Source: Pseudomonadota bacterium (lineage in GTDB: Bacteria > Pseudomonadota > Gammaproteobacteria > Burkholderiales > Burkholderiaceae_C). Taken from it: a stretch of 18,409 nucleotides of DNA. The notes under the pieces were generated by a model. That model ran no database searches. It was not told the origin of the DNA and saw only the letters and a program-made list of their open reading frames with translations. The stretch covers positions 1-18,409 of the forward strand of contig JAEWBU010000165.1 of the NCBI GenBank assembly GCA_023390985.1, in the 5' to 3' direction. Below, one piece after another: positions 1 through 7,400 of the stretch; the first letter of the stretch is position 1; each line of letters begins with the position of its first letter. Both the position numbers and the translations under genes were made by a program.

Positions 1-149
1 GTGCCGCCGCCCGGCGGGAAGGGCACGACGATGGTGACGGCGCGCGTGGGCCAGGCGGTCTGCGCCGCGGCGGGCAGCGCGGCGGCGAACGCGATTGCGC
101 AAGCCAGCGCGAGCCCGGTGCGCCGGGCGAGGCGGAAAGGCGTTTTCAA
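1..149 (-). CDS. Bug/TctC-family tricarboxylate-type periplasmic receptor, N-terminal part only
   Basis: Partial gene running off the left edge; only the first 49 codons are visible. The start is a TTG at 149-147, supported by an AGGAG-type ribosome site at 163-158, eight bases upstream. The N-terminus is basic, then hydrophobic and alanine-rich, and ends in a typical AAAQ signal-peptidase site near residue 25-29. The mature protein begins with WPTRAVTIVVPFPPGGG, the hallmark start of Bug (Bordetella uptake gene) extracytoplasmic solute receptors. These proteins bind carboxylates or related small organic molecules in the periplasm. The divergent LysR gene is the usual partner and probably controls it. 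The ligand cannot be told from this fragment. Confidence 0.85.
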   Translation of the reverse strand, partial: MKTPFRLARRTGLALACAIAFAAALPAAAQTAWPTRAVTIVVPFPPGGG

Positions 150-216
150 GGGGGAGGTCTCCTGCGGGTCCCGCCTTCGGATGCGGGCGGCGTGTGACGC
201 AGTCTAGGGAGCCGAT

Positions 217-239
217 CGATCAAAGTCTAAGATTGATCG
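217..239. promoter_or_regulatory. Candidate LysR operator in the receptor/lysR divergent region
   Basis: A perfect inverted repeat with arms CGATCAA (217-223) and TTGATCG (233-239) flanks a 9-base centre. It lies between the divergent receptor and lysR starts. A second, weaker repeat, TGAAT-N6-ATTCA, follows at 240-255, just ahead of the lysR ribosome site (GGAG at 259-262). LysR regulators typically bind such interrupted dyads in divergent promoters, so this is the likely recognition site. The assignment is inferred from position and symmetry only. Confidence 0.5.
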
Positions 240-267
240 TGAATCGATCCATTCAATCGGAGCATCG

Positions 268-1167
268 ATGTTCGAGCTGTCCCAGTTGCGCTGCTTCGTC
301 GCGGTGGCCGAGGAACTGCACTTCGGCCGCGCCGCCGCCCGCCTGCACATGACGCAGCCGCCGCTCAGCCGCCAGATCCAGCTGCTGGAGCATGCGGTGG
401 GCACGCTGCTTCTGGAGCGAAGCAGCCGCAGCGTGCGGCTGACGGTCGCGGGCCAGTCCTTCCTGCAGGACGCGCGGTCCATCCTGCGACAGTCGGAACA
501 GGCCGCCACCAACGCGGTGCGCATCGGGCGCGGCACCGAAGGCCGGGTGGTGCTCGGCTACACGGCGGTGGCCGGCTACGCGCTGGTGCCGAGCCTGCTG
601 CGTGCCGCGGCCAGGAGCCTGCCGGGCATGGACATCGTCCTGAGCGAGATGGTGTCGTCGGCGCAGATCCAGGCGCTGAACGACGGCGCCGTGGACCTCG
701 CGATCGCGCGCCCCCTGGCGGCGGGGCGCGGCTTCGAATGGCATCCGCTGTGGCGCGAACCGATGCTCGTCGCACTGCCCAAGCGGCATGCGCTGGCTTC
801 GAAGACACGGCTGCGGCTGCAGGATTTGCAGGACCAGCCGCTGATCATGTATTCGGAGAAGGAGGGCCGCTACTTCCACGACAAGATCGCCGCGCTGTTC
901 ACGGCGACCGGCGTGCGGCCCCGCTACGTGCACCACATCGCGCAGACCCACACGATCATGGCGCTGGTGCGCGCCGGCATCGGCGTGGCCATCGTGCCGG
1001 CGTCCGCGCGCGAGCTGGGGCTGGCGAACGTGGTGCTGCGGCCGCTGTGGCGCAAGGACGTCTACGCGGAACTGTTCCTGGCCTGGCATCCGGGCAACCG
1101 CAACCCGGCGCAGAAGGTGGTGCGCGAGTTCTGCATCCGGCACCTGGAGGCGACGGGTCTCGCCTGA
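268..1167 (+). CDS. LysR-family transcriptional regulator
   Basis: 299 residues, the normal length for the family. Residues 1-60 form the winged helix-turn-helix, with the typical run FVAVAEELHFGRAAARLHMT followed by QPPLSRQI. Residues ~90-295 form the periplasmic-binding-protein-like effector domain (GRVVLGYTAVAGYALVP at its start; GIGVAIVPASAR near the end). The ATG at 268 has GGAG five bases upstream. The gene is divergent from a Bug-type receptor gene, an arrangement in which the regulator usually controls the receptor and a nearby catabolic or uptake operon in response to an organic acid. The inducer is not identifiable from sequence. It ends only 3 bases before the converging senB gene. 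Confidence 0.93.
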   Translation: MFELSQLRCFVAVAEELHFGRAAARLHMTQPPLSRQIQLLEHAVGTLLLERSSRSVRLTVAGQSFLQDARSILRQSEQAATNAVRIGRGTEGRVVLGYTAVAGYALVPSLLRAAARSLPGMDIVLSEMVSSAQIQALNDGAVDLAIARPLAAGRGFEWHPLWREPMLVALPKRHALASKTRLRLQDLQDQPLIMYSEKEGRYFHDKIAALFTATGVRPRYVHHIAQTHTIMALVRAGIGVAIVPASARELGLANVVLRPLWRKDVYAELFLAWHPGNRNPAQKVVREFCIRHLEATGLA

Positions 1168-1170
1168 GGT

Positions 1171-2157
1171 TCAGGTACAGGCCGCCGACTGCCTGGCATC
1201 GTTGTGCGCAACGAGGTCGGCCAGCAGCTGCCGCACCAGCCGTCGTTCCTCCTCCGGCCTGAAGGCGGGCTCCCTCAGCGCACATTGCGCCGCGAGCAGG
1301 TTCGCGAAGCCGGGATCCGTTGCGAAGCGCTCCATGGCGTTCGCCAGGGCAAGACCGTCGCCCACCTCGAAATAGCCCGCGTAGTCCTCGCCCAGGAGCC
1401 CCGTGTTCCCGCCGATGCGGCTGGCCAGCACGGGCACGCCGGAGCGCACGGCTTCGATGATCGCCTGTGCGCCGCCTTCCATCCGGCTCATGTGCACGAG
1501 CGCGCTCGCCCGGGCGATCCAGCGGCGTGAACTTTCATGGGACAGGCCGCCGATCCACAGGTAGTGCGGACAGGCCGCCATGGTGGCTCGCGCTTCCTCG
1601 CCCAGCGCGGGATCCAGGGCGTGGCCCAGGTGAACGATGCGGACGCGGGTGTCGGCAGGAAGCCGCCGCGCCGCGTCCATCAGCGCGCGGGGGTCCTTTT
1701 CTTCACGCAGGTGCCCCACGGCGACCAGGTCGATGGACCGGCCGGGCGGCCGAGGACGCCGGGCCGTCGCCGACTGCACGATCACCCGCGCCTTGCCCCG
1801 GTGTGCCGGCCCGAGGCGGCTCAGCGCATCGGGCTGCAGCACGACGAGCTGGCTGGCACACTCCAGGGAATGCCTGGCCGATGCATCCACTTCGATATCC
1901 CGGTAGACGTCGGTGCCGGTCAGGACCAGTGCGATCGGCGTTCCGGGCCGCGATGCGGCCAGGCGTGCGATCGGCTCCGAAGAGCGGCGCGCATGCAGCG
2001 CGATCATCGCGTCGCAGGGTCCGCCGTCCCACGACGGCGCGATCCTCACCTGCGCCACGGCCGACAGGAAGCGCTGCCAGCGTGCCGCCGTGCGCCAGTT
2101 GCCGTTGTTGTCCTGGGCGACTGCGGGCGAGACGATGAGAACACGCGGATGGCTCAC
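1171..2157 (-). CDS. senB: Selenosugar synthase SenB (GT4-like glycosyltransferase)
   Basis: 328 residues from a GTG at 2157. This start gives the N-terminus VSHPRVLIVSPAVAQDNNGNW, which matches the family, whereas longer in-frame extensions look like translated upstream DNA. Family landmarks are NNGNWRTAARW, ALHARRS, LTGTDVYRDI, VGHLREEKDPRAL, and a GT-B donor-site region with SRMEGGAQAIIEA and GVPVLASRIGGNTGLLG. From published work on selenoneine, SenB joins selenophosphate and a UDP-sugar to give a selenosugar, which SenA then uses. The adjacent senA gene supports this over a generic glycosyltransferase call. No senC (selenophosphate synthetase) gene lies in the window. No strong Shine-Dalgarno is visible; GAGAAT at 2169-2164 sits where the -10 of a leaderless message would be. 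Confidence 0.85.
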   Translation of the reverse strand: MSHPRVLIVSPAVAQDNNGNWRTAARWQRFLSAVAQVRIAPSWDGGPCDAMIALHARRSSEPIARLAASRPGTPIALVLTGTDVYRDIEVDASARHSLECASQLVVLQPDALSRLGPAHRGKARVIVQSATARRPRPPGRSIDLVAVGHLREEKDPRALMDAARRLPADTRVRIVHLGHALDPALGEEARATMAACPHYLWIGGLSHESSRRWIARASALVHMSRMEGGAQAIIEAVRSGVPVLASRIGGNTGLLGEDYAGYFEVGDGLALANAMERFATDPGFANLLAAQCALREPAFRPEEERRLVRQLLADLVAHNDARQSAACT

Positions 2158-2183
2158 CGGAAGATTCTCGCAGGGCGCATGGC

Positions 2184-3381
2184 ATGAGCGCTGCCGCCGA
2201 TCCCCGATCCCTCGCCGGGCGAGCGCTCGAAGATGCGCTGCGCGACGCGCGCGCACGCAGCCGTGCCTGGACCTTCGACCTCAGCGATTCGCAGTGGCTC
2301 GTGCCGCGGCAGGCGGGCGTGAACCTGCCGGCCTGGGAGCTCGCCCACATCGTCTGGTTCGGCGAGTTCTGGGTGCTCCGGGGACCGCACTCCGTGGATG
2401 AGCGGGGCTGGGTCAGCGCTGCGCTGCCGCCACGGATCAGTGGTCCCGATGCGGTCTTCGACTCCGCCCGCCTGGGGCACGCCGCGAGGTGGTCTGCCGC
2501 ATTGCCGTCCCGCGCCCAGCTTGCGGACCAGCTCGACGCGCAGCTCGACGCACTCGTCGCGGCCTTGGGAGCGGCGGCGCAGGGCACCGACGAATCCCTG
2601 TACTTCCACCGCCTTGCGCTGTTCCACGAGGACATGCACGCCGAGGCCTTCGCCTGGATGCGTTCGGCCCTCGGCTATTCCGCGCCCGAAGGCCTCGAGC
2701 TTCCCAGGCTGCCTCGGGGGCAGCCGCCCATCGCGCTCGCCGCCGCCGATGCGCGAATCGGATGGCCGGAAGGACGCGGGGGGTTCTTCTTCGACAACGA
2801 GCGCGAATCGAGCGTTGTCCGCCTGGAGGCCTACGAGATCGACAGTTCACCTGTCAGCGCCGGCGATTTCCTGGAGTTCGTGGAGGGCGGCGGCTACGAC
2901 GAGCCGGCCTGGTGGCCGGGGGAGGCGGGACGATGGCGCCAGTCCACCGGGATGTCGCATCCGGCACGTTGGCGCCGCGCGCCTGCCGGTTGGCAGACGA
3001 GGTGGTTCGACCGGTGGCTGCCGCTGGACCCCGACCAGCCGGCCATCCACTTGAGCGCGTGGGAAGCCGGGGCGTACGCGCTGTGGTCGGGGCGGCGCCT
3101 CCCAAGTGCGGCCGAATGGGAGCATGCGGCCTGCTCTCAAGCCTCTTTCGAGTGGGGGGCGCAGTGTCTGGGAATGGACCGGCAGTGACTTCGCGCCGTA
3201 CCCCGGCTTCGCACCGGGGCCGTATCGAGACTACTCGGCGCCCTGGTTCGGCGACCACCGCGAGTTGCGGGGCGGCGCTTTTGCCACGCACGAGCGGATG
3301 CACGATGTGCGCTATCGCAACTTCTTCCAGCCGCATCGCAACGACGTCTTCGCGGGGTTCCGCACGGCCCGGACCCTGTGA
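2184..3381 (+). pseudogene. senA: Selenoneine synthase SenA (EgtB-like), frameshifted at a G6 tract
   Basis: EgtB/SenA-type nonheme-iron enzyme: an N-terminal DinB-like domain and a C-terminal formylglycine-generating-enzyme-like domain. It forms the C-Se bond between hercynine and the SenB selenosugar. Iron-ligand candidates are H55 (WELAHIVWF) and H148/H152 in HEDMHAE. As written, the frame stops at 3188 after 334 residues. Homology continues in the +1 frame, with SVWEWTGSDFAPYPGF then YRNFFQPHRNDVFAGFR, to a TGA at 3379-3381. Removing one G from the run at 3154-3159 restores a single frame of about 398 residues, the normal family length. It is therefore either a real recent frameshift or a sequencing error in the homopolymer. 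The truncated product would lack the last ~70 residues of the catalytic C-terminal domain. It is divergent from senB, with 26 bp between starts. Confidence 0.82.
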
Positions 3382-3399
3382 CGCGGCGGGAAGCCGGCG

Positions 3400-3792
3400 C
3401 TAATTCATCGATTCCCGCTGGATCAGCTCGATCTTGTAGCCATCGGGATCGGTGACGAAGGCGATCACCGTGCTGCCGCCCTTCACCGGACCGGGCTCGC
3501 GCGTGATGCTGCCGCCGGCGGCGCGGATCCTGTCGCATGCCGCGTAGACGTCGGGCACGCCCAGCGCGATGTGGCCGTAGGCCGTTCCCATCTCGTAGCT
3601 GGACACGCCGTGGTTGTAGGTGAGCTCGATCTCGGCGTGGTCCGGGTTGGTGCCGTAGCCGACGAAGGCCAGCGAGTACTTCTGCTCGGGCCGCTCGGTC
3701 GTGCGCAGCAGCTTCATGCCGAGCACGCGGGTGTAGAACTCGATCGACCGCTGCAGGTCGCCGACGCGGAGCATGGTGTGGAGGAGGCGCAT
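3400..3792 (-). CDS. gloA: Lactoylglutathione lyase (glyoxalase I)
   Basis: 130 residues, close to the usual GloA length. The enzyme isomerises the hemithioacetal of methylglyoxal and glutathione to S-lactoylglutathione in the cytoplasm. All four expected metal ligands are at the positions known from E. coli GloA: H5, E56, H74 and E122. This points to the Ni/Co-dependent glutathione class. The typical runs [20 protein letters not shown] and [11 protein letters not shown] are present. It converges with senA, with 18 bases between stops. There is no Shine-Dalgarno; instead a CATAAT box sits 6 bases before the ATG, so the transcript may be leaderless. Confidence 0.96.
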   Translation of the reverse strand: MRLLHTMLRVGDLQRSIEFYTRVLGMKLLRTTERPEQKYSLAFVGYGTNPDHAEIELTYNHGVSSYEMGTAYGHIALGVPDVYAACDRIRAAGGSITREPGPVKGGSTVIAFVTDPDGYKIELIQRESMN

Positions 3793-3798
3793 GTTTCG

Positions 3799-3804
3799 AT
3801 TATG
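3799..3804 (-). promoter_or_regulatory. Candidate -10 box of gloA (leaderless transcript)
   Basis: On the minus strand CATAAT (3804-3799) is followed by six bases and then the gloA ATG (3792-3790). A -10 at this spacing places transcription initiation at or within a base of the start codon. No ribosome site occurs upstream, which fits leaderless translation. I found no convincing -35 hexamer. Confidence 0.4.
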
Positions 3805-3840
3805 GGCAGGCTGGATCGGGGGTGCTTTGGGACCGGAACT

Positions 3841-4221
3841 TCAGCGGCCTGCGATCTCCAACCTGACTCCCAGCTCCACTAGCGAGTTCAACGCATTCAG
3901 GTCAAGAATTTCACCCTCGGAATCCAGCGTGCAGTACAAGCTCTTGCTGAGATCTGGCACGAAGAAGTCGGCCCGCAACGTTGATGACTTGGCTAAGGCT
4001 TGCCGAAGTACGCCGATCGCCGCAACGATGGTGCCTGATGGTGTGATGATCCTCAAAGCGCAATACGACTCTTGCTCTATTCCCATCAATGGGTCGCCCG
4101 CCGGCGTCGTGCGGGAGGTACCTGCAGTCCAGATTCGAGTTGGATGCAACTTCAACTCTGCGGCCAGTCCGACCAGGTCCAGAACTGGGTGCTTCAGTCT
4201 CAAGCTAACGTGCGTGGGCAT
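3841..4221 (-). CDS. DUF4279-like protein, possible immunity or accessory protein of the Rhs locus
   Basis: 126 residues from an ATG with an excellent AGGAGG ribosome site five bases upstream. The protein has no signal peptide or membrane segment and is probably cytoplasmic. Its shape fits DUF4279: an initial beta strand, then a segment like LAAELKLHPTRIWTAG, a middle helix (VAAIGVLRQALA), a strand YCTLDSEGEILDLNALNSL, and an ending LVELGVRLEI. The family has no firmly known function. The gene is third in the rhs - small membrane protein - DUF4279 series, all on the minus strand, 62 bases after the small gene. GC near 52-55% is well below that of the core genes. Position and composition suggest it travels with the Rhs tail, perhaps as an immunity-type protein; this is inference. 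Confidence 0.6.
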   Translation of the reverse strand: MPTHVSLRLKHPVLDLVGLAAELKLHPTRIWTAGTSRTTPAGDPLMGIEQESYCALRIITPSGTIVAAIGVLRQALAKSSTLRADFFVPDLSKSLYCTLDSEGEILDLNALNSLVELGVRLEIAGR

Positions 4222-4283
4222 GGAAGCCTCCTAACGGCAGAGCCAGGTCGAGCGGTGCGTGGTCTCGCCCCCGTTCCCCGGGA

Positions 4284-4424
4284 TCAGGTTTCGCAGACTT
4301 GCTTCTCGTAGTTCCAACGGCCTCCGTTGTCCAGGCAGCTATCTATCTTTATCTGCCCCCACAGCCACCACGAAAGAACAGCCAAGGCTGTTGAGACAGC
4401 GACCCAAATGAATTTCTTCTTCAT
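4284..4424 (-). CDS. 46-residue membrane protein, putative partner of the Rhs C-terminal domain
   Basis: Small gene starting four bases after the rhs stop codon, so it is probably translated by reinitiation or coupling; no strong ribosome site is seen. The product starts MKKKF, has one hydrophobic segment (residues ~5-24, rich in W and A), then a tail containing IDSCLDNGGRWNYEKQVCE. The three N-terminal lysines predict an N-in, C-out orientation, placing C30 and C44 in the periplasm, where they could form a disulfide. The local GC (~45-50%) is among the lowest in the window. I recognise the CLDxGGxW-x6-C pattern as recurring in small bacterial proteins but know no function for it. Immediate linkage to a toxin-like Rhs tail makes it a candidate immunity or chaperone protein. 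Confidence 0.72.
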   Translation of the reverse strand: MKKKFIWVAVSTALAVLSWWLWGQIKIDSCLDNGGRWNYEKQVCET

Positions 4425-4428
4425 CGTT

Positions 4429-7400
4429 TCAATACTGTGAGGACAAGCCATTGGGCCGATAGATGCTACAGATAGCCGCACAGCTACCGCCCGTCCCCGC
4501 GTGAGAGCGGCCAAACGTGTTCGCTGCCTGGTCAAGCGCCGATGCACTCGTAGAGTCGCCCTTGATGTATTGATCAACCCACTCCCGCGCATCGGATAGC
4601 AAGCACGCTGTCTTGTCGCCCACGTTTCCACGGGAAGCCGCCTCGCAGTTCGCCTTGCAATGGAAGTACTTGTCGGCACCAAGCGTGTTGGCGTCGCGCA
4701 AATCACTGTAGTTCCGCATGAAGTCTCTGGTCGCTCCAACTGCTTGATTGGCGGCGGGAATGGGAGCTCCCGGAGGATGAGGAATCTGAGGATTCAGGTT
4801 CGGAAATAGTGGTCGATGCTGCGCAGCACCAGGGGAGGCTTGCAACCCTAGCGGATCCATGAAGCTCAGTGGATTGCCGCCCACATACCCGTATCGATTC
4901 AGGCCACCAGGCAGGCCAATCGGATCCGGCTGCGTATATCGCCCATTGACTGAGTGATACCAACGGAACAGGTTGTTCGACAACCCTGCCTCGGCATCCT
5001 CGTGCTGCCCAGAAAAGCGCAAGCCGAACTCGATCGGCTCTGTGCGCCTCAGACGTGGTGGCTCGCCCGGCGTCGATGCCCTTTGCACTAGCGGGCCGGT
5101 CGGCTTGTTGCTCCCGAACGCGCTGTACGGCCACTGCCACACCGGCCGTCTCTCTTCGTCGGTCACGAGCCTCGGGGTGCCCAGGTGATCGGTGTGCACC
5201 GCGTAAAGCTTGCCGTTTCGATAGAGCCCCACCGGAACCGCAGAACCATCTTCGAGCGGCAGCCAGATGTACTCGGTACGGCCTCTGCCCGCCGCGGAGC
5301 CGTTGTCGTACTCACCGAGCAAAGCCCAGATGGGCAGTTCCCCATCCCCATAGAGGTACACCGTGCCGAGAAGTGCGTCGGTACCTGATGCGGCGAACAA
5401 CCAGTCGAACCGCTGCTTCAGCCATGCAACGAACCCTTCGCCCAACCTGTCAGCGGTTGGAATCGCAACTTCAGGGCTGGGAGCGCTCTTGAAGACCCGC
5501 TGGCCGAAGGAGTTGTGCAAGTAGCGCACCGTCACCGGCTCACCAGTCTTTGCGGTGCGCATCCGAGATAGTCGATTCGCGGCGTCATACTCGAACTCAT
5601 GCAAGCCGTCGTTGGTGAGAGAGCCATTGGCGTCCAGGGTGTAGGTCACCGTCGCGGAAGTAGTCGAGACCGTGCTGCCACCTCTGTTGAGCTCCGTCGT
5701 TTGCACCAGCCCGATCAGGCGGTTGCTCGTGGGCTGGATTCCGAGGACCTGCCGGGTGGTTCTGCTGAGGCTGCTTGCCTCGAACTCGCCTTCCAGGTCG
5801 ATGTCACTCGTGGCAGTCTCGATGGATGTCAACCGATTGCCGTTCGAATCGTGCGTGTAGCCGGTGCTGGCCCCAGGACGCTCGAATCGGATCACGCGGT
5901 CCCGGGGGTCGTAGCCCACCACCCATGACAGCGTGGTGGTAACGTGGTTTCCTCCCTCCGCGCTGCTGCGCACCCAGAGCTTCTGCGAAAGCCCCGTGGT
6001 CCTGCCTGCCGAGTCGTGGTTGTACTCGGCGAACTCGTTGCGCGTCATGCGGCCGTCCGTGTCGAAGGTACGCGAGGCCTCGTCGCCGTTGCTCCAGCGC
6101 CAGGACCTTGGCTGGCCCAGCGCGGTGTAGGTCAGGTCACCGAGCAAGAACACCGGCTCGGGGCGAGAACCCGGCAAGGTGGCAAAAATTCCCACGACGC
6201 GACCGGCGTGGCGCAAGTAGTCGAGTCGCATGCCGCTCGGGTAGTTGAGACCGATCAGCTTGCTTTGGTGATAGTCGTAGCTGGCTGAGAGTCTGGTTGG
6301 GTTCGACGGGTTGTCGTTGATCGACTGGAGCTTTGAGGTAACACGTCCATTGCCGTCCCGCTTGAACTGCGTGGAACCCGACCTGTCATCGACGTGCATA
6401 AGGTCGCCCGCGGCGCTGTACTGAAGGAAGACAGTCTCCCCATCCGCACGGCGTATTTCACGTGGGCGCCCCAGGAGATCGCGGTCGATCGTCGTGACTT
6501 GGCCTTTGGCATCTTCGATGCGGATCACGTCGCCGGCGGCGTCCCGCCGATAGAGAAGCGTGCCCATGTCGGGACTGGTCTCGCTCACCACCTCGCCGAA
6601 GGCGTTGTAGCGATACTGCGTGTCTACGCCCTTCGCGTCCGTCACGCTCGTCAACTGGTCCAATGCGTTCCAGGACTGGCCGGTCGCTGAGTTGTCCGCG
6701 AAGGTCGTGGCGCTCACGCGGCGCAGGCCATCGAGGGACTGGCGCGTCATGTGGTTCAGCGGGTCGGTCACGCTGATCGCTTCGCCGTTGGCGTCGTATC
6801 CCAGCGTGGTCGTCTGCCCGCGCGCTCCCTGGAGGGCGGCGACCCTACCGATGCTGCTGATGACCCGGCCGGTCACCATGGCGAGTTGGCCGGTCCCGTC
6901 CCGTATTTCCTCGCGCACGCGATTGCCTGCCGCGTCCAGCGTGTACTCGATCCTGGTGCCGAGGTTGTCCAACGAGCCTACCAGTCGACCGGCAGTGTCA
7001 TACGCGTAGTCGACGCGGTAGCCGTCTGACCAAGCCACGCTGGAGAGATCGCCGTCGGTCGGGTTGGAGTAGCCGTACACGGTTATCTCCGAACCACGCG
7101 CGTCCGCGATCAGCCGATGGCGCCCATCCCAGGTGTAGGACCGAATGTCCCGCGCCGGGCTGCCCTCCGTCAACACGTTGCCTACACCGTCGAACGTGTA
7201 CCGTGTCTCGTTTCCTAGCGGATCGATGACGCTGATCCGGTTGCCTTGCGCATCATGCCCGTATCGACACTGGGCACCGCGCGGATCGATCATGGACTCG
7301 ACCAACCCCTGCGGGCGGTAGGTCCACCGCCAGGTTCTCTGCTCGCCGGTCTGCGTGTCGATCAGCGTCTTGCTGAGCGTATTGCCGTGACTGTCATAGC

